Positions 10,035 to 17,053 of a DNA stretch of 34,633 nucleotides are shown piece by piece. This DNA comes from Pseudomonadota bacterium (GTDB lineage Bacteria; Pseudomonadota; Alphaproteobacteria; Sphingomonadales; Sphingomonadaceae): positions 1 to 34,633 of the forward strand of contig JAFAEZ010000172.1 in the NCBI GenBank assembly GCA_023423775.1, given 5' to 3'. The notes beneath the pieces are model-generated. The model ran no database searches. It saw nothing but the letters and a program-made list of their open reading frames with translations, and had not been told where the DNA came from. Both the position numbers and the translations under genes were made by a program. Numbering within the stretch: the first letter of the stretch is position 1; each line of letters opens with the position of its first letter.

Positions 10035-10559
10035 ATGAAAGCGCTCCTGATCATCGACGTCCAGCAGGGGATGTTCTCCGTTCCCGGGATGGAGCCTCAT
10101 GACGGCGAGGGCGTGGTGGCCCGTCTGGCTGCGCTCCTCGCCCGCGCCCGGACAGACGGGCTCCCCGTCATCTTCGTCCAGCACAATGGGACCGAGCCGG
10201 GCCATCCCCTTGCCGAGGACGGACCCGGTTTCCCTTTCCGCCCCGAACTGGCGCCGCTTGTCCACGAAACGGTGATCGTGAAGCGCCAGTGCGGCGCCTT
10301 CCACGATACCGACCTAGAGGAGCGGCTTCGGGCGCAGAATATCCGGCATCTGGTCGTCGGCGGCATGATGTCCCAATTCTGTGTCGATACCGCGGTGCGC
10401 TCGGCCTTCGAACGCGGCTATGAGGTCACCCTGATCGAGGACGGCCACACCTGCTTCGACACCCCGGACCTCACCGGCGCCCAGATCGTCGCCCACGAAA
10501 ACCGCACCCTCGCCAACGGCTTCGCAACCCTCGCCCCCGCCGCCCACGCGCTCGATTGA
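10035..10559 (+). CDS. isochorismatase-family cysteine hydrolase
   Basis: A 174-residue hydrolase of the isochorismatase/nicotinamidase superfamily. The catalytic triad is visible as Asp8 (LIIDVQQG), Lys83 (VIVKRQCGAF) and Cys116 (SQFCVDTAVRSA), and the cis-peptide region precedes the Cys as GGMM. Members act on amides such as nicotinamide, ureidoacrylate or N-carbamoyl compounds, or are of unknown substrate; the sequence does not decide. ATG 10035 starts the conserved KALLIIDVQ strand with a weak AAGG upstream; a longer start at 9984 adds no conserved residues. It sits between the true thiC end and a second thiC tail, so I infer that it arrived as cargo at this locus. It has no obvious link to thiamine synthesis. 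Confidence 0.9.
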   Translation: MKALLIIDVQQGMFSVPGMEPHDGEGVVARLAALLARARTDGLPVIFVQHNGTEPGHPLAEDGPGFPFRPELAPLVHETVIVKRQCGAFHDTDLEERLRAQNIRHLVVGGMMSQFCVDTAVRSAFERGYEVTLIEDGHTCFDTPDLTGAQIVAHENRTLANGFATLAPAAHALD

Positions 10560-10572
10560 GCGGGCGGCTCAA

Positions 10573-10752
10573 AGCGCCGACGCCTTCCTCGCAGCCGAAA
10601 AATCTTCCCCTGCCTTCGCAGGGGAGGGGGACCACCCGAAGGGTGGTGGAGGGGCCGGCACCGACCCCGCCGCCGCCGAAGCCGGCATGGCAGAAATGTC
10701 CGAGAAATTCCGCGAGAAAGGCGGTGAGATCTACCTTCCCGCGGCCGAGTAA
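10573..10752 (+). pseudogene. second thiC 3'-end fragment (copy 2)
   Basis: An open thiC-frame remnant reading SADAFLAAEK, then a translated repeat of a different family, then AEAGMAEMSEKF and REKGGEIYLPAAE and TAA. It has no start codon or upstream thiC body. Against the real thiC end (9732-9938) the conserved blocks are nearly identical in protein but differ at several silent positions (for example GGC/GGT, GAA/GAG, TAT/TAC, TTG/CTT). This suggests that the fragment diverged while part of a working gene, for example in another strain, rather than by recent local duplication and decay. Confidence 0.85.
10601..10657. repeat. palindromic repeat, family B, inside thiC tail copy 2
   Basis: Two adjacent hairpins: CCCCTGC/GCAGGGG around TTC, then CCACCC/GGGTGG around GAA, ending TGGAGGGGCC. 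It stands between the same conserved thiC blocks where family A stands in copy 1. A degenerate relative is at 11441-11506. Confidence 0.8.
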
Positions 10753-10761
10753 GCGCGCGGC

Positions 10762-10790
10762 TTGAAAATATATCTCTTTTTTGATATATA
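10762..10790 (+). promoter_or_regulatory. promoter and likely operator of the toxin-antitoxin pair
   Basis: In an AT-rich island, TTGAAA (10762-10767) and TATATA (10785-10790) are separated by exactly 17 bases, a good -35/-10 pair. ATATATC (10768-10774) and GATATAT (10783-10789) form an inverted repeat with an 8-base spacer lying across the promoter, as expected for an autorepressing antitoxin. Transcription should begin at about 10797, the toxin's start codon itself. Confidence 0.7.
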
Positions 10791-10796
10791 AGGCCT

Positions 10797-11120
10797 GTGA
10801 CGTGGCAGGTCGAGTTCCTGAACGCCGCCGCTCTGGCTGAGGTCGAGGCGCTTGCCGTCGACCTCAGGGCCCGTTTCGAGCGGATCAGTGAACTCATCCG
10901 GTCGCACGGGCTGGAGCATGTCGGCGAGCCTTATGTGAAGCATCTCGAAGGCAAGCTTTGGGAGATGCGGATGAAGGGCCGGGACGGGATCGCCCGCTCG
11001 CTATACGTCACAGCTACCGGCCGCCGCGTTGTGGTGCTGCGCATCTTCGAAAAGAAGGCGCGGAAGACTCCCCGGCGCGAGATCAAGCTGGCCCTCGAGA
11101 GGGCGAAGGAGTTGAAATGA
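10797..11120 (+). CDS. higB: RelE/HigB-like toxin (phage Gp49-like, DUF891)
   Basis: A 107-residue basic protein of the HigB/Gp49 branch of the RelE superfamily, which usually cleaves mRNA on the ribosome. The diagnostic stretch is KHLEGKLWEMRMKGRDGIAR followed by YVTATGRRVVVLRIFEKKA and a basic C-terminal helix with KTPRREIKLALERAKE. The start is GTG 10797; given the promoter position the mRNA may be leaderless. Its TGA stop overlaps the antitoxin ATG (ATGA, 11117-11120), so the pair is translationally coupled in toxin-first order, typical of HigBA. The module lies between thiC tail copies 2 and 3 and is probably acquired DNA. Confidence 0.9.
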   Translation: MTWQVEFLNAAALAEVEALAVDLRARFERISELIRSHGLEHVGEPYVKHLEGKLWEMRMKGRDGIARSLYVTATGRRVVVLRIFEKKARKTPRREIKLALERAKELK

Positions 11121-11407
11121 GCCGCGACACCATTCCCGCCCGCGAGGCCTTCGCCAAGTGGCGGCAGGACCCGGCTTATGCGGCCGCCTATGAGGCCCTG
11201 GACCAGGAGTTCGCGCTCGCCTCGCAGATCATCGCGGCTCGGGCCCGCGCCGGCCTCAGCCAAGCTGAACTGGCCGAGCGGATGAACACCAGTCAGAGTG
11301 CCGTTGCCCGCCTCGAAAGCGGCCGCACTCGCCCCTCCACGCGCACGCTGGAAAAGGTGGCGGCGGCAACGGGAACCAAGCTCCAGATCAGCCTCGTGCC
11401 CGGCTGA
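11117..11407 (+). CDS. higA: XRE-family antitoxin, HigA-like
   Basis: A 96-residue DNA-binding protein that should neutralise the toxin encoded just upstream and repress the shared promoter. The helix-turn-helix runs from about residue 47 to 70 (LSQAELAERMNTSQSAVARL, then ESGRTRPSTRTLEKVAAATG). The N-terminal 40 residues (AFAKWRQDPAYAAAYEALDQ onward) are the usual helical region preceding the HTH in antitoxins paired with Gp49-like toxins. The ATG overlaps the toxin stop. A candidate operator is the inverted repeat at 10768-10789. Confidence 0.9.
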   Translation: MSRDTIPAREAFAKWRQDPAYAAAYEALDQEFALASQIIAARARAGLSQAELAERMNTSQSAVARLESGRTRPSTRTLEKVAAATGTKLQISLVPG

Positions 11408-11440
11408 TCGGGCGCGGCTGCTGGGAGTGCCGGCGCCCTC

Positions 11441-11506
11441 CTCGCCCCACCCGAAAATCCGCTCCGGAATGGGAGGAGGACCGGTCGAAGGCTGGTGGAG
11501 GGGCGG
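11441..11506. repeat. degenerate palindromic repeat, family B
   Basis: The segment has CGCCCCACCCGAAAATCC at the left and GGAGGAGGACC...CGAAGGCTGGTGGAGGGGC at the right, matching the layout of the family B element at 10601-10657 with several changes. It lies in the 399-base stretch 11408-11806, which otherwise holds the palindrome at 11539-11558, a family A repeat and the decayed thiC tail; I see no gene there. Confidence 0.55.
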
Positions 11507-11538
11507 CCGCTCCCGCCGTTTGCCCTGATGATGGAGCT

Positions 11539-11558
11539 CCGCTGTCCCCGGACAGCGG
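11539..11558. repeat. 20-bp perfect inverted repeat
   Basis: CCGCTGTCC, a central CC, and GGACAGCGG form a nine-base-pair stem. It sits between the family B relic and the family A relic downstream of the toxin-antitoxin genes. It could act as a terminator stem for that operon, although no T-run follows. Confidence 0.5.
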
Positions 11559-11570
11559 GATGGGGCCCCG

Positions 11571-11739
11571 GTCATTGTCGAAGGACATTCCTTCTCGACC
11601 GCCATCCAAGCAAAGGAGGGGGCCTCGACAGGCTCAGCCCGAACGGATGCTGGAGAAGCCGACGCCGAAGCCGGCATGGCCGAAATGTCCGAGAAATTCA
11701 CGGAGAAGGGCGGCAATCTACCCGCCGGCGGCGGGGTGA
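11571..11739 (+). pseudogene. third, decayed thiC 3'-end fragment (copy 3) with family A repeat
   Basis: In one frame the segment reads VEGHSFSTAIQAKEGASTGSARTDAGEAD and then EAGMAEMSEKFTEKGG, after which a two-base deletion destroys the end that reads IYLPAAE in thiC. It therefore contains both the family A repeat (11571-11646) and the conserved thiC tail (11661-11739), joined as in the real gene. It is the most altered of the three copies. Confidence 0.8.
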
Positions 11740-11806
11740 AGAGTCGCGCCCGGTCGCAGGAAATGCTAAGAAGGGGATGCCAGCGTTGCCACCAGGGAGA
11801 AACGAC

Positions 11807-12058
11807 ATGGCGCCCACGAAATGGATTCTGGCTCTGAGCCTGATCGCCGCCGCGCCACTATCGGCCGCAAGTGAGGGCCGGACGCGGATGACGACAGCCC
11901 CGGCCGGAACCGCCGAGACCAAATATTGCATGCGGATCGAAGCGCTGACCGGCACGCTCATCGAGCTGGTCAAATGCTGGACCCGCGAACAATGGGCCGA
12001 ACAGGGCGTCGACGTCGATCGCGAATGGCCCAAAGAAGGCATCCGAACCATCGGGTGA
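11807..12058 (+). CDS. small secreted protein of unknown function
   Basis: An 83-residue protein. ATG 11807 follows AGGGAGA at 11794-11800. Residues 1-21 are a signal peptide (MAPTKWILALSLIAAAPLSA). The mature part of about 60 residues contains YCMRIEALTGTLIELVKCWT, with two cysteines that may pair, and a C-terminal WAEQGVDVDREWPKEGIRT. The motif layout suggests a conserved envelope protein, but I know no function. It follows the decayed thiC tail and probably marks the resumption of the older chromosome. The longer frame starting at 11495 runs through the repeats and is not real. Confidence 0.75.
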   Translation: MAPTKWILALSLIAAAPLSAASEGRTRMTTAPAGTAETKYCMRIEALTGTLIELVKCWTREQWAEQGVDVDREWPKEGIRTIG

Positions 12059-12286
12059 GCGGGTAAGCGGTTAGAGCGTCCCTGGCGGCCTCCCCCCTGC
12101 GCACGAATTCCGCGCACCACCGGTCGCCCGGTCTACTCGAAATTGGAGCGCCGGCGACAACGGCGCCACACTCCTCCTCGTACGGGCGACCGCGGCCAAC
12201 TGAGGGGGGTGCGTTTGCTGTTCCACAAGCACCCGGTTGACGACGCGCTGCTTCTCGCAGACCTTCGGCGCCTGGAGGAAAAGCCA

Positions 12287-12700
12287 ATGAATGCAGCCGT
12301 CTCGCTCCTCGCTCTGCTCGCGCTCGCCGCCGCGCCGGCCGACGCGCTGAAGGAGCTCGATCGCGGCTGCGCGCAGGTGCGCAAGGCCTATCCTGTGCTG
12401 ATGCTGGCCGCGATGGCGGAGGCGCCGATGAATTGCGGCACCCACACCGGCGACTATGTCGATTGCGACGCGAACGACACGCCCGAGCAAGCGGCCAAGC
12501 AGGCCAAGCGGCTCGAAATCCGCCAGCGGCAGGAGGCCGTGTTCGCGCGCGCCGACGAGGCTTGCGACCTCTATTCCGCCAACCGCAAGCTGGAATCGGC
12601 GCAAAAGGCCGCGGCCGCCGGCCTGGCGCTGGCGCGCGCAATCGGGACCGATTTGCCCGAGGAACTCGAGGAAACGCCGCCCGCCGCCGCTCCGCGCTGA
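12287..12700 (+). CDS. secreted helical protein of unknown function
   Basis: A 137-residue protein with ATG 12287 behind a strong GGAGGAA site (12274-12280). The N-terminus is a short signal peptide (MNAAVSLLALLALAAAPADA). The rest is predicted mostly helical, with four cysteines in DRGCAQV, MNCGTHT, VDCDAND and EACDLYS that could form two disulfides, and a charged helix EQAAKQAKRLEIRQRQEAVF. The C-terminus ends in a Pro/Ala-rich tail. I do not recognise the family. The 228 bases before it (12059-12286) show no gene or clear signal. Confidence 0.75.
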   Translation: MNAAVSLLALLALAAAPADALKELDRGCAQVRKAYPVLMLAAMAEAPMNCGTHTGDYVDCDANDTPEQAAKQAKRLEIRQRQEAVFARADEACDLYSANRKLESAQKAAAAGLALARAIGTDLPEELEETPPAAAPR

Positions 12701-12741
12701 CGCGGCCCGGCAGGGCCAAGAACAAAGGGCTGTCCTACATC

Positions 12742-12756
12742 GTACCCTTTATGTTC
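12742..12756. promoter_or_regulatory. possible degenerate SOS (LexA) box
   Basis: GTAC-N7-GTTC differs by one base from the alphaproteobacterial LexA operator GTTC-N7-GTTC. No convincing gene starts downstream: the following 130 bases contain only a short open frame that runs into the stop of the convergent DUF2200 gene. It may be a relic or a chance match. Confidence 0.2.
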
Positions 12757-12892
12757 TATTCGCGGGATGGAACAGCGCCCCGAGTCGCCGCGGCCGAGAC
12801 AAGCTCGGCCAGCCTCATCCAGCCAGCCGCTGCGGGCGTTGCACAGATCGTCTTGGTGTGACCCGAGTGTGACCTTCCGCCCGCCCGCATGT

Positions 12893-13246
12893 TCAGCCGG
12901 CGCGCAGGATCTTCTCCATCGGCCGGCCCTTGGCCAGCTCGTCGATCAGTTTGTCCAGATAGCGGATCTCGCGCATCAGCGGCTCCTCGATCGCCTCAAT
13001 GCGGACGCCGCAGATCGTGCCGGTGATCGCCTCGCGCGCCGGGTTCAGCGCCGGCGCCCGGGCGAAGAAGCTCTCGAAATCCGTGCCGGCATCCAGCGCC
13101 GCCTGCAACGCCTCGGCCGAATAGCCAGTGAGCCATGCGATGATCTGGTCGACCTCCGCCCTGGTTCGCCCCTTCTTCTCGGCCTTCGCCACATAGTGCG
13201 GATAGACGCTCGCGAAACTGGTCGTGTAGATGCGGTGCTTGGCCAC
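12893..13246 (-). CDS. DUF2200 family protein
   Basis: A 117-residue cytoplasmic protein matching the DUF2200 pattern along its full length: KHRIYTTSFASVYPHYVAKA near the start, then IIAWLTGYSAEAL, DFESFFARAPALNP, ITGTICGVRIEAIEEPLM and IRYLDKLIDELAKGRPMEKIL. The function is unknown, although the fold is often compared with small DNA- or nucleotide-binding helical proteins. The start is GTG 13246 with GAGGGGG upstream on the minus strand; the longer frame to 13474 adds sequence antisense to the VOC gene. It is divergent from the VOC gene at 13334 and shares an 87-base spacer with it. Confidence 0.88.
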   Translation of the reverse strand: MAKHRIYTTSFASVYPHYVAKAEKKGRTRAEVDQIIAWLTGYSAEALQAALDAGTDFESFFARAPALNPAREAITGTICGVRIEAIEEPLMREIRYLDKLIDELAKGRPMEKILRAG

Positions 13247-13333
13247 AATCGGTCCCCCTCGCTGGGCGACCTTTCTACGCGAAATCGGCGCGCGTGCCAC
13301 GGCTGCGTGCGGGCCGCATGACGGGAGACGAGG

Positions 13334-13762
13334 ATGGAAACCATGCAATTGCACCGCGGCCGGTTGGTCGATCACATCCAGCTCGTGGTGGCGGATCTGC
13401 GCGCCAGCCGCCGCTTCTACGAGGCGGTCATGGACGTCCTCGGCATCCCGCTCGGCGGCGGCGCCGAGACCCATTTCTGGTATGACGAACTGTTCGTCTC
13501 ATCGCCCGACAGCCCGGAGGCGCTGGGCAGGCTCACCGGCCGCCACCATCTCGCCTTCCAGGCCAAAGACCGCGCGATGGTCGACGCCTTTCACGCGGCC
13601 GGCCTGGCAGCCGGCGGCACCGACAATGGCGCGCCCGGCGAGCGCCCCTATCATCCCGGTTATTACGCCGCCTTCCTGCTCGATCCCGACGGCAACAATA
13701 TCGAGGCGGTCTATCATGGGCCGGCGCGGCGCAGCGCTCCGTCCGTCCAGATCGACTTCTGA
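13334..13762 (+). CDS. VOC-family protein (glyoxalase/dioxygenase fold)
   Basis: A 142-residue protein of the vicinal-oxygen-chelate superfamily. The beta-alpha-beta modules appear as DHIQLVVADLRASRRFYEAV (from about residue 13), HHLAFQAKDRAMVDAFHAAG and YYAAFLLDPDGNNIEAVYHG at the end. Candidate metal ligands are His14, the His of HHLAF and the Glu of NIEAVYH. Proteins of this type include glyoxalase I, fosfomycin-resistance enzymes and ring-cleavage dioxygenases; nothing here chooses among them. ATG 13334 is used, with ATG 13343 as alternative. A GNAT gene follows after 33 bases and is likely in the same operon. Confidence 0.9.
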   Translation: METMQLHRGRLVDHIQLVVADLRASRRFYEAVMDVLGIPLGGGAETHFWYDELFVSSPDSPEALGRLTGRHHLAFQAKDRAMVDAFHAAGLAAGGTDNGAPGERPYHPGYYAAFLLDPDGNNIEAVYHGPARRSAPSVQIDF

Positions 13763-13795
13763 CCGGCCTTGGCGGTGGACGGGCCGGCGAGCGCG

Positions 13796-14299
13796 ATGAG
13801 GCGATCCGCTGCCCCGCGCTACGCTTTCCGGCCCGTGGTGCCGGCCGACATCCCGCTGCTGCGCGCCTGGCGGGCGCAGCCGCACTGGGTCGAATGGTGG
13901 GGACCGGCCGAAGAGGATGACGGCTTCTTCGAGGAGGCGATGGCGGCGCCCGACACCGCCGCCTGGATCGTCGAACTGGACGGGCGGCCGCTGGCCTACG
14001 CCCAGGATTATGATCCGCACGCCGTGGCCGGGCATCATTTCGCGCATCTCCCGGCCGGCGCGCGCGGCATCGACCAGTCGATCGGCGATCCCGCGATGCT
14101 CGGCCGGGGCCACGGCTCGGCCTTTGTCCGCCTGCATGTCGAGCGCCTGCGCGCCGCCGGCGTGCCCGCGATCGGCACCGATCCGCACCCCGCCAATGCC
14201 CGCGCCATCGCCGCTTATCGCAAGGCCGGCTTCGTCGTCGCCGGCGGCCCCGTCGAGACTCCGTGGGGGCCGTGCCTGCTGATGGAGCACCGCGCCTAG
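13796..14299 (+). CDS. GNAT acetyltransferase, AAC(6')-like
   Basis: A 167-residue acetyl-CoA-dependent N-acetyltransferase. The order FRPVVPADIPLLRAWRAQPH, WWGPAEEDDGFFEEAM, IDQSIGDPAMLGRGHGSAFV and TDPHPANARAIAAYRKAGF follows that of aminoglycoside 6'-acetyltransferases of the AAC(6')-Ib type and of siderophore N-acyltransferases. The acetyl-CoA loop is the GRGHGS segment. Resistance should not be assumed, because many chromosomal relatives have other amine substrates. ATG 13796 has a weak ribosome site; a TTG at 13769 is possible but less likely. It lies 33 bases after the VOC gene and ends 15 bases before the convergent PhnA-like gene. Confidence 0.85.
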   Translation: MRRSAAPRYAFRPVVPADIPLLRAWRAQPHWVEWWGPAEEDDGFFEEAMAAPDTAAWIVELDGRPLAYAQDYDPHAVAGHHFAHLPAGARGIDQSIGDPAMLGRGHGSAFVRLHVERLRAAGVPAIGTDPHPANARAIAAYRKAGFVVAGGPVETPWGPCLLMEHRA

Positions 14300-14314
14300 C
14301 CGGCGCATCGCGGC

Positions 14315-14626
14315 CTAGCGCTTGCGCACGAACTCCGCGCGCAGCACCAGGCCCTTGATGCCCTCGTAGCGGCAGTCGATCTCCTGGGGATCGCCGGTGA
14401 GGCGGATCGATTTGATCAAGGTGCCGCGCTTCAGCGTCTGGCCGGCGCCCTTGACGACGAGGTCCTTGATCAGGGTGACCTGGTCGCCGTCCTGGAGCAG
14501 GTTGCCGACCGCGTCGCGCACTTCGACGCCGGCCTCCGCCGTGCCGGCGCGCGCGGCCGCATCGGCGGCGCTGATCCATTCGCCGCTCGCCTCGTCATAG
14601 ACATAATCGTCCCCGCCGTCCGTCAT
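14315..14626 (-). CDS. PhnA-domain protein lacking the zinc ribbon
   Basis: A 103-residue protein whose second half matches the PhnA (YjdM) C-terminal domain: VRDAVGNLLQDGDQVTLIKD, LVVKGAGQTLKRGT, IRLTGDPQEIDCRYEGIKGL and VLRAEFVRK. YjdM normally starts with a four-Cys zinc ribbon; here the N-terminus is DDYVYDEASGEWISAADAAA with no cysteines in that position, so metal binding is lost. Despite the historic name, a role in phosphonate use is not supported for this family. The function is unknown. The ATG is at 14626, with GAGCGAGACGGGA upstream. Confidence 0.85.
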   Translation of the reverse strand: MTDGGDDYVYDEASGEWISAADAAARAGTAEAGVEVRDAVGNLLQDGDQVTLIKDLVVKGAGQTLKRGTLIKSIRLTGDPQEIDCRYEGIKGLVLRAEFVRKR

Positions 14627-14697
14627 TCCCGTCTCGCTCCGTCTGGTGATGGTGCGCGCCCTAGCGGAGTGCGGCGCCCACGGCCAGCGGCGGAGGC

Positions 14698-15648
14698 CTA
14701 ACGAACCGTCCGGTCGGCGGCGTCGCCCGCCGCTTCGGCTTCCTTGGGAAAGCCTTTAAGGCCGCCGAAGCGCAGCCGCGGCTCGAAGGAAAGACCAGCG
14801 CAGGCCCGCTTCCGCGCCTGGATCTCCTTGGCTTCTTCCTCGGCGGAGGCCTCGGCTAGGTCGGACGTGATCGGCAGCAGCCCGCACGAAGTCTGCACCA
14901 CGCCGAACAGCGCCTGAAAGGCGGTGGCCGGCACCGCGGCCGGCAGCTTCGTGTCGTGGCGCGCAGCGAGGCTGTCGAGCGGCTGGTTCATGCACAAAGC
15001 GGCCTGGTTCACGGTCGCCACCGGGCTGCTGACGGCATCGCCATTGGCGCAGGTGCCGCCGCCATCCTGGACAAGCAGCGCGCGCAGCTCGAGACCGGTG
15101 CGATGCACGGCCGCGCCGCGATGAGCGCCGTCGACCGCTGCCGAAGCCAGTCGCAGTGCCTTCCACGCCGCGGACATCAGGTCGCCGCGCTTGGCTGCGT
15201 CTAGGAACGAAGCGGCCTGGCGCTGCGGCAGGGCGGCGACGACCAGCCGCATGATGCGGGCCTCAAGCTGGGGCAGGTCGCTCTCGAACAAAGCGGAATG
15301 GGCGTCGCAATCGGTGGTCTCGAGGTCGGTGCAAAGCACCTTGCCTTCGATCGGATAGAGATTGCCGGCCAGATAGTTGATCTCGTCGGTCGTTGCCTGG
15401 AGGTAATCGATGAAGGCCTCGGCCTCCTTGCCGTCGCGAATATAGGTGGATCCCACCCGCGACGCCATCGACACGATCATCGTCGCCCGCATCAACTGAA
15501 GCTGCTTGGAATGGGAGGCGTCGAAGAACCTCGTGTCCATCACATAACCGGGATAGCCGCCGCTGTGACGAAGTTCCTTCACGATCGGCGTACAGCCCGC
15601 CACGCACAGTCCGGCGACAATGGTGGCGGTCATCAATATTTGTCGCAT
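14698..15648 (-). CDS. lipoprotein of unknown function
   Basis: A 316-residue protein with a lipoprotein signal peptide (lipobox CVAGC, Cys19). The mature part is largely helical: DASHSKQLQLMRATMIVSMA, AFIDYLQATTDEINYLAGNL and SFLDAAKRGDLMSAAWKALR are probable amphipathic helices. Cysteines are paired in VLCTDLETTDCDAH and there are others near TCANGD, ALCMNQ and SCGLLP, which fits an oxidised periplasmic location. The C-terminus is highly charged. I recognise no family. It stands alone, divergent from nothing obvious, with ung in the same direction upstream across a 132-base gap. Confidence 0.75.
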   Translation of the reverse strand: MRQILMTATIVAGLCVAGCTPIVKELRHSGGYPGYVMDTRFFDASHSKQLQLMRATMIVSMASRVGSTYIRDGKEAEAFIDYLQATTDEINYLAGNLYPIEGKVLCTDLETTDCDAHSALFESDLPQLEARIMRLVVAALPQRQAASFLDAAKRGDLMSAAWKALRLASAAVDGAHRGAAVHRTGLELRALLVQDGGGTCANGDAVSSPVATVNQAALCMNQPLDSLAARHDTKLPAAVPATAFQALFGVVQTSCGLLPITSDLAEASAEEEAKEIQARKRACAGLSFEPRLRFGGLKGFPKEAEAAGDAADRTVR

Positions 15649-15747
15649 GGCCCTATCCCCCCACGGAATTCGTCCTACAGCCGCTCGCTTACATGCGAAT
15701 CGGCAGTGATCTCTATATCCCTTCAGCTGCTTATCGGAGGCGATCTT

Positions 15748-15762
15748 GGCGCGAAAGCGCCT
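15748..15762. terminator. hairpin beyond the ung stop
   Basis: GGCGC, a GAAA loop and GCGCC form a compact stem-loop about 20 bases past the ung stop on the minus strand. There is no T-run, so it is a weak intrinsic terminator candidate or simply an mRNA-stabilising 3' hairpin. Confidence 0.3.
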
Positions 15763-15780
15763 TGCGGTCGTGGGCTCGCT

Positions 15781-16482
15781 TCAGGCGGCCGCTTCCGGCA
15801 GCGCCCAGTCGATCGTGCCGCGTCCGTGCTCGGCCAGGAACGCGTTCGCCTTGGAGAAATGGCGGCAGCCGAAGAAGCCGGCATAAGCCGAGAGTGGGGA
15901 GGGGTGGGGGGCCTTCAGCACCAGGTGCCGCCCGCCCTTGTCGAGGCTGTCGACGAAGGCCGCTTTCTTCTGGGCATAGGCGCCCCACAGCAGGAACACG
16001 ACCGGCTCGGCCTGGGCGTTGACGGCGGCAATCACGGCGTCGGTGAAGGCCTCCCAGCCGCGGCCCTGATGCGCGGCGGCGCGGCCCATCTCGACCGTGA
16101 GGACGCTGTTGAGCAGCAGCACGCCCTGCCGCGCCCAATGTTCGAGGAAGCCGTGGCGCGCCGGTGCGATGCCGAGGTCGCTCTGCAGCTCCTTGTAGAT
16201 GTTGGCGAGGCTCGGCGGAATCTTCACGCCCGGCCGGACCGAGAAGCACAGGCCGTGGGCCTGGCCGAGGCCGTGATAGGGGTCCTGCCCCAGGATAACG
16301 ACGCGCACGTCGTCGGGCGGTGTCAGCTCGAGCGCGCGAAACCATGCCCCGTCATCGGGAAAGACCGCCTTGCCGGCCGCCTTCTCGGCGGCGAGGAAGC
16401 GGCCCAGCGCGACCATTTCGGGCCTCGTCAGTTCGCCGCCAAGCCGCTCCTGCCATGCCGGCGGGAGTGAAACCCCGTCCAT
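15781..16482 (-). CDS. ung: uracil-DNA glycosylase (family 1)
   Basis: A 233-residue DNA repair enzyme that removes uracil from DNA. The water-activating motif GQDPYHG holds Asp67, the Leu-intercalation/His motif HPSPLS holds His193, and VLLLNSVLTVE and FLLWGAYAQKK are further family-1 signatures. Length and motif spacing match Ung. I chose ATG 16482, directly behind GGGAGGATCT, so the protein starts MDGVSLPPAWQERL; a longer frame to 16608 has no conserved residues. The 233 bases between this start and the next gene (16483-16715) hold nothing I can identify beyond the divergent promoters that must lie there. Confidence 0.96.
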   Translation of the reverse strand: MDGVSLPPAWQERLGGELTRPEMVALGRFLAAEKAAGKAVFPDDGAWFRALELTPPDDVRVVILGQDPYHGLGQAHGLCFSVRPGVKIPPSLANIYKELQSDLGIAPARHGFLEHWARQGVLLLNSVLTVEMGRAAAHQGRGWEAFTDAVIAAVNAQAEPVVFLLWGAYAQKKAAFVDSLDKGGRHLVLKAPHPSPLSAYAGFFGCRHFSKANAFLAEHGRGTIDWALPEAAA

Positions 16483-16715
16483 AGATCCTCCCTGTCCCGC
16501 GGCCGCTGTCCGGACGCGCGTGCTTCCTGTCAACCGGCGCTTGCGGTGTCGGCGCTCCGCGCCTTCATTTGCGCCGAATGCGAGCGGTCTTTCCCGCTTT
16601 GCCTCCACATCGGCGCCGTCTGCCGCGCTCGCGGCCGGAGGCTGGTGCTAATCTCCGGCTCTCGAGGCCCGCCGCCCGATCCCGGATGCCGCGCCTCCAA
16701 CCCAGGGAGACTGAC

Positions 16716-16988
16716 ATGCTCCAACCGCAACTGAGCGAAAGCGACCGTGCCGAGCTGACCCGCGCCGTCGGGGAGGCGATGATGTCCGACGACAGCGCGG
16801 CCGCCCGCGGCGAGATGAGTGCGGCCGCCACCGAGGACGCCCGCAATTTCTTCTGCGAACATTGGGATGAGATCCGCAAGGTGCTGCTCTTCATCGCAGA
16901 CCAGGTCGGCGGCATCGTCCGCTACGGTATCAAGGGGGTCATCGTCGCCGGCGATTTCCTGCACCGCCGTATCTGCCCCAACGCCTAG
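16716..16988 (+). CDS. small protein of unknown function
   Basis: A 90-residue protein; ATG 16716 follows AGGGAGA at 16704-16710. The N-terminal half is acidic and helical (SESDRAELTRAVGEAMMSDD, then ARGEMSAAATEDARNFFCEH), and the C-terminal half has a mildly hydrophobic region VLLFIADQVGGIVRYGIKGV followed by IVAGDFLHRRIC. The last segment may associate with a membrane or form a helical hairpin. I do not recognise the family. It is divergent from ung and 65 bases before the GFA gene. Confidence 0.7.
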   Translation: MLQPQLSESDRAELTRAVGEAMMSDDSAAARGEMSAAATEDARNFFCEHWDEIRKVLLFIADQVGGIVRYGIKGVIVAGDFLHRRICPNA

Positions 16989-17053
16989 GCCGCGCTTGTC
17001 CGCGCCCCCCGGGATGAGGCACAGGATCGTGTCTCATTTCCGGGGAGCATGAC

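Noticed and set aside
12433..12861. 142-codon frame overlapping the secreted protein gene
   Set aside because: It is an out-of-frame shadow of 12287-12700 with Arg-rich composition; only its last part passes through intergenic sequence.
16546..16734. 62-codon frame with Cys pair between ung and the small gene at 16716
   Set aside because: It has no ribosome site, overlaps the well-supported start at 16716 and has random-looking composition.
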